Below are positions 34,202 to 46,545 of a DNA stretch of 64,000 nt, piece by piece. Within the stretch, counting starts at the first letter, position 1; each line of letters starts with the position of its first letter. Below the pieces are notes generated by a model. The model was not told the origin of the DNA. It ran no database searches and was given only the letters and a program-made list of their open reading frames with translations. This DNA comes from Ashinkailepas kermadecensis. Lineage: Eukaryota; Arthropoda; Thecostraca; Neolepadidae. The position numbers were made by a program, and so were the translations under genes. The DNA lies in contig JAOTOM010005147.1 of assembly GCA_034440615.1 (NCBI GenBank), positions 990,501 to 1,054,500 of the forward strand. The letters run 5' to 3'.

Positions 34202-34468
34202 AATTTCTCAGTTTTTGATGATGTTGTTTTGCATATTGGCATATTAGGGCTATCTCCAAAGATTTTGGCTCAGGTAAGCAGTTTGTATGAGGCTTAGGTT
34301 GCTTAAAGCAACATTTATGCGTGTGCTCTACCCATTCGACCAAACACACGTATAAACGTTGCTTTAAGCAACCGAAGCCGCATACAAACTGCTTACCTGA
34401 GCCAAAATCTTCGGAGATAGTCCTAATATGCCAATATGCAAAACAAATTCATCAAAAACTGAGAAATT
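34202..34468. repeat. large near-perfect foldback (arms ~127 bases)
   Basis: The left arm, 34202-34327, and right arm, 34342-34468, are reverse complements with few mismatches around a 14-base spacer. Landmarks: AATTTCTCAGTTTTTGATGA (left) against TCATCAAAAACTGAGAAATT (right), and GGCTCAGGTAAGCAGTTTGT against ACAAACTGCTTACCTGAGCC. A third copy of the inner 80 bases follows in the left-arm orientation at 34464-34546. Transcripts would form a long hairpin. Confidence 0.85.
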
Positions 34469-34749
34469 TTGGCTCAGGTAAGCAGTTTGTATGGGGCTTA
34501 GGTTGCTTAAAGCAACGTTTATGCGTGTGTTCTACCCATTGGACCAAAACAACTTGAAATATCGCGAACTCAAAATTTGGCAGCATTAAAAAAATACGCT
34601 GTTATCTTTCGGTGGTAGAACATTTTGGGACCATGGTTCATTTCGCCTTTCTTTGCTGATTCCAAGTAAGTTTCGTTTAAAATCCTCTTCAAAATGAACT
34701 CTACAGTGTCCAAAAAATGACGTCAATCGTGACCACATTACCTCCCGAC

Positions 34750-35193
34750 CAGGCGCGCACCCAGGATTTTTCCATGGGGGGGGGCCCGGACCGAAAAGGG
34801 CACTTGGCCGGCTCCAAAAGGGCACTTGACCGGCTCCAAAAGGGCACTTTGCGGCCCGGGGCACACTGGAAGGTTTGCTGACCGGGGGGTGCGTGAATTT
34901 TCCATGGGACACGTTATATGTTATAGCACCGAACCCTTGTATTTACAATAAGGCATAGGACAGAAAAGGGCACAGGGGAGTGTCATTTTTAGGCCAAAAG
35001 GGCAGTTTTGGGCCCAAAGGGCACCTTTGGCACAGGCGAGGCACATAAGGCAGGTGATTTTTGGGCTAAATTTGGGACATTCCGGCCAAGAGGGCACTTT
35101 TCGGTCAAAGGGCACTTTTGGCCAAAAGGGCACTTTGGTCTCATGGGGGGGGGGGGGTCGGGCCCCTGGGCTCCCCCCTCCGGTGCGCCTATG
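34750..35193. mobile_element. hAT-like MITE with 8-bp target duplication
   Basis: Identical octamers CTCCCGAC flank it (34742-34749 and 35194-35201). Ends are CAGGCGCGCACCCAGG and, on the other strand, CATAGGCGCACCGGAGG. The target is a family C repeat: the copy near 19260-19290 shows uninterrupted text at this site. Inside are irregular units with GGCCAAAAGGGCACTTT and poly-G runs next to both ends. An 8-bp duplication plus CA...TG termini fits the hAT superfamily. No transposase. Confidence 0.75.
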
Positions 35194-35340
35194 CTCCCGA
35201 CTGTGATGTCACGTTTTGACGGGAGAGAATATTGGAAGTTATTTCTGTTCCTACTCGTCGAGCGCTTTGCGATGACACCTCCTTCGTGTTAGTGCGACGC
35301 TTAGTTTGGAGATTAGGCTATGTATATTATGACCCCTCAG

Positions 35341-38300
35341 ACGGGGTGTGAGAATCTGACGGAAATTACGGGGAACGTGAATATCTCCAATGGCTTCTGA
35401 AAATCTATCGATTATAGCAATTAATTTTCAAGGGACTATGTCAAAGTAGCAAAGTCTCCAATCTCAAGTCGGCTTATTTGCTCTCTTATGCATTTATTGT
35501 AGCCTGAGTGAAGAATTACTGGCCTTTATGTGAAAATAGTTTTGTTCGCAAGCTAGCCATGTGTAGGGGTGGTGGCTCTGCCGTCGGTGGGGTGTGGCGG
35601 GTGTGGGGTGTCGGGGTGTTTTGTGTGTAAAGAAGCTGTTATGGGTGTGTGAAAAGTAATGCTAACCAACCCTAAACTGAAACTGATCTGATTGAACTAT
35701 TGGGGCTTTATTTTAACTGAGACTGCACCTTGAAACGGCTGAACATGGGCTGCCTCTAGACTTAGACTGGGCTAATTATCTCCTTTGCTGATTGTGCCTA
35801 TGTCGGAAGTGTGCTGTGCTGTGTTTCCCTGCTACCTCTACCACACATTCCCCAAACCCCAGCCGGCTTGATGTTGTTTGAGCTACCGTCCCTAACACGA
35901 ATTTATATGTGTGCGAGGTTAAAGTTTTGGGAAAACCATATAGGTAAATGAATGCGTCTAGCCAAATTAGAAAGAATACGTTGTATTTCGAAAATTATTG
36001 AGAATGAAATTTGTCCGTGGTTTGAATGATTTGTCCCGAGTTAGGAGTTTTGTCGAAATAGGTGCCTGTGATTGGGCCCCAAGCGGCTTCCGCTGATCAT
36101 TAAAGCTACCTAACACACATTTATTCTCCTCATTCACTTCACATTCGCTCGTCCCATTCATTCTCTCCTTATTAATTAATGAAATGCTTGATCCACAAAT
36201 TTTGTTTCCGCCTCCACCCCCCACCCCACTCAGCGGTACACAAACACATATATCGACAGACCATTGCTCTATTTTTGATGGTAGGTTGGCCGAATATGTA
36301 AACCTTCCGCTGCCATCATAGCTGGCCTCGCCATTATTGACAGCGTTCCTCGCCTGGATGAAGTTTTAATTGCCACGAGGGGCTCATCGTACTTGCTCCG
36401 AGGGCTTATAAAAGTGCTCTGGTGTCTTTGACTGACCTACCTAACCTTAAAAAAACAGTCGATGCCGCACCGGGCCTTATTCACCGTGCACTGTGCGACC
36501 AGGTGAAGGTGTTCACGGGCGGGAACGGATCCTTACCACGTTGGGCACGTCCCATGGCCGTCTATGTAACCTAGCCTACCCTACCCTTTCAGCCTCGGGG
36601 CTTACGGCACGCCAAACCTGTCCGTACGTCCCCCCACAAAAAACGCTATACAACTCCGTGTCAAAACGTATAGCGAACGGGGGCGGACTCACGACCGTGC
36701 ACTGTTTTGTATTACCCTATTGTCCGGCGCCAAACTCGTCGGACGCAAAGTAGGATAGATATAACAACATTAATATTATAGATAAGTTAAACTGGCTTTA
36801 ACACTAATTACCATTACCCGAGAACGTTCAGTCCTTAGGAGGACGGATCGCAGGTCGGCTGCCTCGCGTATAAATTTACTTCCTATGGCATTGCTACTTC
36901 TTAGGCAAATATCAAACAGTATGTGAGCATCATCCTTTGTGTCGGAAAGTACACACTGTACAATCTATGCCTGCTTGTCGACTGTTGGTGACCCGGTCAA
37001 AGCGAAAGGCGCGGCTTGCACCCCTCAGCGCCCGAGGCACGGCCGCCATTTCTGTTCTAGACGTAAATACCCTCCCCTCCGTTCACTTGATCGCCGAGGT
37101 ATTTACTTTGCTACCGTTCGGGGAGGGTCGTATCCTGTCGTCATCGAGTTTCGTTATTCCAAACGGAGGGTCACTGACTCGGCCATCGGCATCCGACCTC
37201 AATGCTATCTGGGTTATCACGAAAGTTACGCCACTGAACACACAGCTGGATGGCGCCCCTATAATTTTTTTTATTGTTTAATTAGCTTGCACCACGGTGG
37301 GTAGTTAGGTTATAATATTACTTTTTTATCTCCGGTTAGTGTAAGGGTTGAACGCTTTGGACGTTGAGGGGAAAAACATGAATATTGCAAGCACAGTTTT
37401 CAACGTGCTTACTCTTAGGCCGAGCGATGGTCATTTTCACGACCCACTCCGACCCGAGGTCCTAAAGGCGGATGTTATGATGCGGTTTGTGCCTATGATC
37501 CCTGATCGTTAGCCCAAGCTATGCCCCCCCCCCCCCCCTCTTTTCATCCCAAATATTCTTTGTCACCGCTAATTATGCACGTCAAAGGCTGGGCAACTGC
37601 TCCGTGTCTCTGCTGGTGCGCTCATACATTTATATCATCAAGGGTAATATATTTACATATATTTACATTGCACGCCAACAGGACCGGGACACGTTCCTGG
37701 CACACGCCTTCTTTGTCCAATTCCCCTCCACATGCATACCTACATACCCTGCCCTTCTATACCAGGCGTGCGACGTGGGCGCCACCGGCCGTTTCGCACA
37801 TACCTCACATATCACATCGAATTTAGTCTAATTGTCCCCCCCCCCCATAAGACGGGTCGCTCCTTTCAACAATGAAGTAGGTTGAGGGGAAAATAGCTGT
37901 GATAGAAAATAGGCCGGTTTGGAAGAAGGAAGAGGGCATGGCAGACCGATGGCACTCACATTTGTATTGGTCGGCTGGCCTCTTCGATCGTCTCGACTCT
38001 GTTTGGTGTATGGTGAAGCCGCCCGGGACTGTCAGGACGGTCTGTAGGTCTGGAAATTTGCACTAAGAGTTTTCACCGGGGTCACTGATCTCACAGCTGG
38101 CCGGGGACCCTTGTGTTGTTTTGGCACAGACGCGAGGCTGATATTATTTTTTTTCCATTCCGCCTTTGATCGCGACACGTACTGCGTGTCCGGTTCGGCT
38201 GTGCTTCAAGGCAAAATGAGAGGACAGGGAGAAGGTGGCCGGGATCTGGCCGGGCGTCTTGCGGCCTGGTCGGATCGGAAAATATTGAAAGCTTCGTGCC

Positions 38301-38430
38301 TAAAGAATGTAAGTCTCCTTACACATGCACCTTTGTTCTGGAAGGGGATTAAAGCAATTAAAAATTACAATTTGTCAGAATGCTTTGCTTGTGTGTTTGA
38401 GGCTTTTCCCAATACACTTGAACTCAATAT
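35341..38430. other. 3 kb without a gene I can identify
   Basis: Several medium open frames occur (36939-37304, 121 codons; 37521-37826, 101 codons; 38111-38557, 148 codons, all plus). They have mixed composition, no signal peptide, no repeat and no motif I recognise. Two overlapping frames at 36937-37304 are both open, so at most one is real. Poly-C runs at 37522 and 37840 argue against one continuous coding region. 35560-35660 is GT-rich. The stretch may hold exons of an unknown gene or decayed transposon. Confidence 0.35.
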
Positions 38431-38435
38431 GTTAA

Positions 38436-39441
38436 CACTCGCACGTCCGGCGGTCCGCGCCAACTTCGCATGTCCGGGGGGGCAGATGTCTGCCCCCCCT
38501 AAGATCTCCAGAACTATGCTAGGTAGCGACGAACGGAAAACGGCGTTGGGTAGCTGATGACAAGCTCTATCGAAAGTACTCCGGTTATTTTCTCGCTCAG
38601 GTCAATATTTAGGTCACTGGGTCATCATAGGTCAAATTCGACCAGATCGGGTGGGACCCTCAGATATTGGCATATATATCAGGACCTGTAACAGATAGAA
38701 ACAAACTGCAAATGCTACTCGACAGCCCTTGAAATGTGCTATCGACATACGCTGTGTAATTTAAGGTCAGGTCAACAGATGGGTCACCGAAACTATTACC
38801 TCAGGTCAAGGTCATGGGGTACACTAGGGAGGTCATGTAATGTATCAATCGACACGTCTTGGCGATACAAGCACAAAGGCGGTAATTTCAGCCTTCTAGC
38901 TCAATGCAGTGCGATATAATACGCAGAAATGTGCTAGTGATCTCAGGTGACCTCAGATGACCTTGGTGAGGTCACTGAGCAAAAATGTCAGCGGTAACAT
39001 TGAGAATAGCTTCGAACTACACGCCATAACCGTTGTGCGGTCATTCCGAGAGCAAATATGTAACCAGGAAACATTTTTATATTTTACCATAGGCCTATAA
39101 TGGGGGAAGCCATGGCCGCGACCTGACCTCAGGTCAATGCTACAAAAAACCGTGATGTACATATCATTGTCCCTAATAAGATCATGACGTGATATAAGTT
39201 AGAAATCAATTGCCCAATTATTGTGGGAGTGATGCCACCTAGAACTCCGAGGGATGTTGGGTCACTTCGCCTGACCTGGTGCCCTGACTTTGGATGACCC
39301 AGGGTCAAACATTTCTGAGGATATGCGGAAAAGACCAATGAGCTGCCATGCGAGGTTTGGCCTTGCTAACCCGATTAGTATGGCGGCAAAGTAGGAAAAA
39401 CCTCAGGGGGGGGCAGATATCTTCCCCCGGACGTTCGCGGG
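38436..39441. mobile_element. TTAA-flanked TIR element, piggyBac-like, non-autonomous
   Basis: TTAA occurs on both sides (38432-38435 and 39442-39445). The left end is CACTCGCACGTCCGG; the right end on the other strand is CCCGCGAACGTCCGG. Inside each lies a related G-rich/C-rich block: GGGGGGGCAGATGTCTGCCC on the left and GGGGGGGGCAGATATCTTCC on the right. TTAA target duplication with CA/CC-starting termini fits piggyBac-type elements. The 1-kb interior is rich in AGGTCA-type repeats and has no transposase frame. Confidence 0.65.
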
Positions 39442-39445
39442 TTAA

Positions 39446-39754
39446 AAGCATGTGAAGTGTTTGTCGGTTCTTGCGAATGAAATCGCGCGATATGTTGACT
39501 ACAAAAGTGATTTATGTGCAATATTCAGATAATATCAGAGTAGCCGACCCATCTGCCCCGTTAACTGCTACCTTCATAGTCACACAATCATAAAGTAGCC
39601 ATGCCCTAGGGACCTGGTGTGAAGCTCCACCCACTGTGCCGGCATTGGTGTTGTCATGGGAACTGTTCGAACATCGTCGCTATCATGGTTCAACGCTGCC
39701 GGAGGTTGGCCCACTTGCATGACGGAACCGATCCTGGGTAGTCCATCGGCTCCT
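39446..39754. other. no recognisable gene
   Basis: Unassigned spacer before the 89-bp array. Confidence 0.4.
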
Positions 39755-40245
39755 TCACGGCAGTTCGTCTAGTGCGTAAGTACACAGTACACGTCCAGTC
39801 AGCGATAATCATACAGCCACCACGGACCTCACATACGGCTCCTCCACGGCAGTCCGTCTAGCGCGTAAGTACACAGTACACGTCCAGTCAGCGACAGTCA
39901 TACAGCCACCACGGACCTCACATACGGCTCCTCCACGGCAGTCCGTGTGGCGCGTAAGTACACAGTACACATCCAGTCAGCGACAGTTATACAGCCACCA
40001 CCGACCTCACATACGGCTCCTCCACGGCAGTCCGTGTGGCGCGTAAGTACACAGTACACGTCCAGTCAGCGACAGTCATACAGCCACCACGGACCTCACA
40101 TACGGCTTCTCCACGGCAGTCCGTGTGGCGCGTAAGTACACAGTACACATCCAGTCAGCGACAGTCATACAGCCACCACGGACCTCACATACGGCTCCTC
40201 CACGGCAGTCCGTGTGGCGCGTAAGTACGTAGTGCACATCCGGTC
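39755..40245. repeat. 89-bp tandem array, about five and a half copies
   Basis: Units contain GGCGCGTAAGTACACAGTAC and ACCACGGACCTCACATACGG. Successive GTGTGGCGCGTAAG copies are 89 bases apart. Copies differ at a few positions only. It is unrelated in sequence to the 89-bp array at 24880. Confidence 0.9.
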
Positions 40246-40259
40246 AGCGACAGTCTCCT

Positions 40260-41035
40260 GCCAGACATACAGCCAAAACCTTACATACGGCACATTTTAA
40301 CGTGCCGTATGTCATCCAGGGATCTCTCAGGTACCCATGTCGAAATTGACGAAGCTGGTGAGATATCTGAATGGGATGGTCATTGGTGCAGAGATGGAAA
40401 TCTTGCTACTTGCCTAAGTGAGTAGGTGACAGATATTTGGATGTCCGCCGCAGTAATAGTCACAGATGTTGATATTGTATTAGCATTGATTATGAATTAT
40501 GCAAACCCTATTCTTTAGGGAGGGGGTGTGCTTTAGCAGCACTTTCAGGTATATTTTCCCGCCGGATCTGATCGTGTTAGATTTCGATAGATTTATCAGC
40601 CTTCGTGATATCTCCTAACGCTAATGCTGAACATGAAAAGCTCATTAAGAGTCGTGGACGGCTCCTGAAGAATTGGGGTGGGGGGAGGGTGGCGTAAATA
40701 CAACTTCCTTACAGCTACATCAAGCAGTACTCCATGGTGAGTTGATCTGCATGCGACACAGTTGCACCTTCCCACCTCCGTTATCAAAATCAAATCAATC
40801 AAATCAATATTGTCACCGCATTGGATGGCAAGGAACACCAGCAAGCGTGACTCCACGACCTTTATACATGCTGATCAGTTGTTGCGTTGTTCCACTGGTC
40901 TGATGGTTCCATGCACCAGATATGCTTGATGTAATCATGACTTAACAATGCTGTTGAGCATCGGTTGCTCTATCTTTTTCTACAAGGATCACTCCTGGGA
41001 AATGGGGTAATTTTGACACTAATCTAAGTTTGTCA
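40260..41035. other. no recognisable gene
   Basis: Unassigned sequence; no coding frame of known type. Confidence 0.4.
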
Positions 41036-41054
41036 GACATGGAATCATGCCTTG

Positions 41055-41299
<245 letters not shown>

Positions 41300-41300
<1 letters not shown>

Positions 41301-41715
41301 GCCACAAGGCATGTACTCCATGTGCCAATAGGCCAACAGAACGTACGTGAACGAGGCGCAGCACTTTCCAAAGGGTCCATGCACCCTACCATTCACATTC
41401 GTGATCCAGTGTCGGGGCTGTGGCCTGGGTGGTGGTAATGGGTGCCAGGCGTGGTAAAGGGTTGTGAACAAAAGTCCGTATGGCAATTGTTCTCATGTCT
41501 ATTGCTCGTATGGCAATTTTTCGTATGGCAATTGTTCGCATGGCATTTGTTCGTATGACAATTGTTCGCATTGCAATTGTTCGTATGATAATTGTTAGCA
41601 TGGCAATTGTGCGTGAGGCATTTGTTCGTAGGGCAATTGTGCGTATGGTAATTGTTCGTAGGGCAGTTGTGCGAATGATATATGTTCGTATGGCATATAT
41701 ATATATATAGCTGCA
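41300..41715. repeat. duplicated segment X, copy 1, ending in a 15-bp minisatellite
   Basis: Positions 41300-41470 match 46722-46895 (CAAAGGGTCCATGCACCCTA, GGGGCTGTGGCCTGGGTGG). The segment then passes into imperfect 15-base units CGTATGGCAATTGTT to about 41700. The 15-base period keeps frames open on both strands. Confidence 0.8.
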
Positions 41716-42104
41716 GATGTGCAGAGCACGTACAAGTGCGCCTTCTTGCCATAATACGAAATGTCCGTGAGAACCTTGCCGCAACAAAGCAGTTCTCTTC
41801 TGAGCGTTTGTGATCTCGTGCTGGTCACGGATCAGCTTCAATTCTAACAACTAGCCAACACCACCGTGTCCGGCAGGGTGGAGGGGGCGTGGGCTCTCAA
41901 GAGACTCTCAGGTTCGTCCGCGATAGCGGCGGAATGAATAGACGCAGATACGTAACACATTCAGTACCTGATTATACACATGTTGCATATTTTGCACACA
42001 TTTCATGCTCAGGTCATCACGGAGCATTGACCTAGAACGGGTACAAAAATGATGTTCCAAAATATATAAAATGCCGCCAATCAGAGTAGCAGCAACATAT
42101 AACC
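41716..42104. other. no recognisable gene
   Basis: Spacer between two minisatellites; nothing recognised. Confidence 0.4.
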
Positions 42105-42634
42105 ATTGTCCATGTCAGACACTGAAGCCGTGTATCCCTCTGACCTGTGACTCCATCTGTGTCCATGTCAGACACCGAAGCCGTATATCCCGCTGACATG
42201 TGACTCCCTCTGTGTCCATGTCAGACACTGAGGCCATATCTCCCGCTGACCTGTGACTCCCTCTGTGTCCATATCAGACACTGAAGCCGTGTATCCCTCT
42301 GACCTATGACTCCCTCTGTGTCCATGTCAGACACCGAAGCCGTGTATCCCTCTGACCTGTGACTCCCTCTGTGTCCATGTCAGACACTGAAGCCGTATAT
42401 CCCGCTGACCTGTGACTCACTCTGTGTCCATATCAGACACTGAAGCCGCGTATCCCGCTGACCTGTGACTCCCTCTGTGTCCATGTCAGACACCGAAGCC
42501 GTGTATCCCTCTGACCTGTGACTCCCTCTGTGTCCATGTCAGACACCGAAGCCTTGTATCCCTCTGACCTGTGAATCCCTCTGTGTCCATGTCAGACACT
42601 GAAGCCATGTCTCCCGCTGACCTGTGACTACATC
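42105..42634. repeat. 53-bp tandem array, ten copies
   Basis: Units contain GTGTCCATGTCAGACACTGA and CTGACCTGTGACTCCCTCT. The array stops where the LINE fragment begins. Confidence 0.9.
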
Positions 42635-44815
42635 CCGCAGCCCAGTCGATCATATCATCAGATTAGAAACAGACATTCGCCTTGGTTACAAAAAGCACGA
42701 ACACACAGTGGTAGTATTTTTAGACATTAACAAAGCTTATGATATGGTCTACAAACCCGCATTACTTTTCAAAATTCATCAACTCGGTTTCAAAGGACAC
42801 TTAGCTCATTATTTAATAGGATTTATATCTGGTAGCCGTTCTTTCCACCTCAGATGTCGATCATCAATCTCCACTCAGCATATTATGCACAACGGACTGC
42901 CACAGGAAAGCTGCATATCACCAGTTTTGTTTACCATCATCATTAATGACCTTTTCGCTGACATGCCTGCAAATGTACCATTTTCTCTTTTCGCGGACGA
43001 TTGTGCAATTTGGTGCTCAGACAAAAATTACGAAAATAGCTTGATTCGGCTTCAAAACGCCCTTGACAGAGTACATCAATGGTCCATCAAATACGGTTTC
43101 AATTTTTCGGCCCCCAAATCTGCAACCATGATTTTTAGCAAATACACTCCCTGCCCAAACCCATATACACAACTTCACCTTGGCCAAAATGACATACCTT
43201 TTGTACATTAATTTAAATTTCTTGGTGTAATCATTGATCGCAGGCTTTCCATGCATCAACACATGAAACACATTGAGAACAAATGTTTTCGCCGACTAAA
43301 TTTATTTCGCTGCATTACTTCCATCCCATTAGGAGCCGATCGTCATACTCTTTTACAACTATAAAAATCCTTAGTGCTCCCCATCATTGAATATGGCTCA
43401 GTAGTTCATGCTGGTGCCAGCCCATCCTCCTTACAAATTTTAGACACCATTCAAAATAAATTGCTTCGTATCGCACTCGGAGCAATGACCACTTCACCCA
43501 TCATTTCTTTAGAAGCCGAATCGGGAATTCCTCCATTAGCTCTCCGCCGAATGCAACAAACATTAGGTACGCCTCCAAAATTGAATTTCATGCAAACCAC
43601 CCGACACATACGTCATTGCAAATTCTCCCAAATTTACATCATCATTATTTAGGTCCAGCGGAAAAACGAACTGGTTGCACTATAGCTTCTACGGGGAAAA
43701 CATTTTCTGAACAACTTCATTTCACTATTCCACCCATTACTTCTCTTTCTCCACTAACTACACCACCATGGCAGATAGCCGAACGACACATTTTAAATCT
43801 CACCCCCACTCCAAAATCACAGCTTTGTCCGGAATATACCAAACAAAAATGTCACCAAATTCGGTCTCGTTATTACCATGTTCCTTTTGTTTTTACAGAC
43901 GGTTCGAAAGATGCTAACCTTATAGTAAATGCCGTAGTTTCTGGAACATGCAAAAAAACAGCATCGATTACCAGACGGAACATCAATTTTCATCGCTGAA
44001 TTACATGCCATCCTCATTGCCCTCCGTTATATTCGCAACCGTTTTCTCTGTGACCCCATGCGCAGCGTCATCATTTGTTCGGACTCCAAATCTGTTTTAC
44101 AATCTCTTTCATCACTTTCTTTTTCACATCATTGCCATATTTATATTTATGAATCACTAGAAACACTTCATCTGATGGGCTTGAAGGTCCGTTTCCTGTG
44201 CGTGCCCAGTCACTGCGGCATCCCAAGAAACGAGGAAGCAGATCATCTCGCAAAACAACCATTACAATTACCACACATCACAGAAATCCCACCACATTTT
44301 GACGCCATTAAATCAACAATACGACAGAACATTTGGCATTTTTGGAACCAAACTTGGACACAAAGCACAAACCATATCCAATTACGGAACATTAAACCAG
44401 CCATCGATATTCAGACGCCATCATTTCTAATCAATCGCCACGAAGAAAAAGTCCTATCGCGCATCCGCATAGGACATACTTACCTCACACATCGATTTAT
44501 TTATTCTGCTTCACCTCGGCCTTCATGCCCATCATGTAACACTCATATTACAGTCCCACATATATTACCACACTGCCCGCAATACCATGGCCCTAGAAAA
44601 CCACTTACCGATTACTGCCACATACACAACATTCCATTCTCTTTGCCCTCATTGTTGGGGGATGATCACCCATTTCTTATCAAGTTACTTTTTATTTTTC
44701 TTCGACAAACCAACTTGTTCCAGGAATTACAGACTGACTTTTTCGATCTAATACATTGTTCCTTTTATATCAACGGCGCGAAATGGCCTGAGGGCCGTAG
44801 CGCCTAAATCAACAA
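42635..44815 (+). pseudogene. I-clade LINE ORF2, 3' half (RT, RNase H, C-terminal motif), decayed
   Basis: The frame 42624-43211 reads VDHIIRLETDIRLGYKK, then VVVFLDINKAYD with the motif A Asp, GLPQESCISPVLFT (motif B with the usual Gly of PQG replaced by Glu), and FSLFADDCAIW with catalytic FADD. In-frame stops follow at about 43210 and 43362, with KFLGVIIDRRLS between them. From 43374 are thumb/connection blocks (IIEYGSVVHAGAS). RNase H is split by a frameshift: FTDGSKDAN (43893-43919), then IAELHAILIALRYIRNRF (about 43994), CSDSKSVLQSL (44065) and NEEADHLAKQ (44232), giving all four acidic residues. At 44525 CPSCNTHITVPHILPHC is the terminal Cys/His motif. It starts about where the copy at 4843-8470 ends. 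It is inactive. Confidence 0.85.
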
Positions 44816-44824
44816 AATGTCAAA

Positions 44825-45490
44825 ATGGTGTCCTGTCCACTTACGTCGACGCCGCCATCGTCCTGTCCACCTGAGATGACGCCGCCACCGTCCTGACCAC
44901 CTGAGATGGCGCCGCCATCGTCCTGTCCACCTGAGATGGCGCCGCCATCGTCCTATCCACCTGAGATGGCGCCGCCACCGTCCTGTCCACCTGAGATGGC
45001 GTCGCCACCGTCCTGTCCACCTAAGGTGGCGCCGCCATCGTCCTGTCCACCTGAGATGGCGCCGCCACCGTCCTGTCCACCTGAGATGGCGCCGCCACCA
45101 TCCTGTCCACCTGAGATGGCGCCGCCACCGTCCTGTCCACCTGAGGTGGCGCCGCCATCGTCCTGTCCACCTGAGATGGCGCCGCCACCGTCCTGTCCAC
45201 CTGAGATGGCGCCACCACCGTCCTGTCCACCTGAGGTGGCGCCGCCACCGTCCTGTCCACCTGAGGTGGCGCCGCCATCGTCCTGTCCACCTGAGATGGC
45301 GCCGCCACCGTCCTGTCCACCTCAGATGGCGCCGCCACCGTCCTGTCCACCTGAGGTGGCGCCGCCATCGTCCTGTCCACCTGAGATGGCGCCGCCATCG
45401 TCCTGTCCACCTGAGATGGCGCCGCCATCGTCCTGTCCACCTGAGATGGCGCCGCCACCGTCCTGTCCACCTCAGACGGCGTCAGACGCG
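44825..45490. repeat. 30-bp minisatellite next to the LINE 3' end, ~22 copies
   Basis: Units of the form CCTGTCCACCTGAGATGGCG then CCGCCACCGT, with ATC/ACC and AGATGG/AGGTGG alternatives. The first units (44830-44900) are diverged and run on from the LINE 3' region. Period 30 gives ten-codon repeats open on both strands (209 codons plus, 149 codons minus). I take these as repeat artefacts. Confidence 0.9.
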
Positions 45491-45774
45491 GAGTTACTCT
45501 TGCTTTCAGCTTCTTTGTGTTCGAAGACCACGTAATGAGCTCAAAGACCTTGTTATGTTATTAAGCCTCAGTATGACTTGTTAGGACCTCCATTATAACA
45601 TCAGGATGGATATTCACGGAGGGTATGGGACACCGGAGGCATATATTCATTAATCCGGATTCAAAGACGGTGCCGCACTGACAAGGAAAAGGCATTCTCG
45701 AAGAAAGCTGGAGTGCACTACCCCACCCCCGTCTTTCCTCCCCATCTTTCCGGTCATATCCTCACACCCTATCT

Positions 45775-46545
45775 CGGGGGTTGATACAAGCCCCCTCTAA
45801 TCTCCAAACTAAGCGTCGCACGAAAACGAAAGGTGTTTTGTCGGAAAGCGCTCGACGAGTAAGGACAGACACGACCACAAAAATGTATCCCCCGAAAGTG
45901 ACGTCACTAGGGAGCCTAAGTTTTCACGACTTACATCATGCTTTTGGCTCTCGGGAGTTCATGTCGGGGGTGATGTAAAAAAATATTTGGAATCAGAAAA
46001 GGAAGGCGAAATCGATCACGGCCCTACAATTTTTACCCACCCAAAAATCTCGTTTTTATTTCAAATTTGGAGTTTTCAATTTTCCTCACTTTTATTTTTC
46101 TTATGCGTAGAGTGGACCGAAAAAATGTTCGAAGTCAACTTGCTCTCATAAAAAATGCTTACTTTGGCCAGAATCTTCGATTTTCGCTCTTATGGGCAAA
46201 TATGCAAAACTAATAAGAAATCAAAAACGGAAAAGAAATAAACAATTCCTCTGGTGCGCTTTGTTTCGTCCCTAAAGATAAGCCAACGCAGAAAGTTTCA
46301 TTGAAAAATATATGTCCGTTAAAGCGTAACGACTGGTTGAACATTTCAGGAGGTGATCTCACTTGAACTTGACTAACTCGTTGACCCTAGATGACCTGAC
46401 ATCAAAATGTTGACACAACATGCCAATTTGATGTGGAAAAGGGTATGCCAAATTTCGGCGCGCTGCCGCGCGCCGTTCTTTCCCTATCAGCGGAAAACCT
46501 TAGGGGAGCGGTTATCACCCCCCCCCCCCGAAACGGCGCGGGTTA
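45775..46545 (-). repeat. dispersed repeat family C, copy 4
   Basis: Reverse complement of 17540-18180 and 33890-35340. Its outer end is CCCGCGCCGTTTCGGGGG followed outward by TTAA on the complementary strand, resembling the end of the TTAA-flanked element at 38436. Confidence 0.65.

Larger units (their letters stand above)
33885..35340 (+). repeat. dispersed repeat family C, copy 3, interrupted by a hAT-like element
   Basis: The left end CAACCCTCTCCGTTTTGGGGG matches (with changes) the outer end CCCGCGCCGTTTCGGGGG of the minus-strand copy at 46520-46545. The body matches 17540-18180. The element at 34750-35193 splits it; the right part (35202-35340) continues with GTCACGTTTTGACGG and CTACTCGTCGAGCGCTTT. 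An internal foldback lies at 34202-34468. Confidence 0.65.

Noticed and set aside
36937..37304. Two overlapping frames of 114 and 121 codons
   Set aside because: Both are open in different frames on the same strand and neither resembles a known family; left as unassigned.
44906..45535. 209-codon Pro/Ser/Cys-rich frame in the 30-bp array
   Set aside because: The opposite strand is also open (149 codons); the period explains both. It starts inside the array without upstream coding signals.
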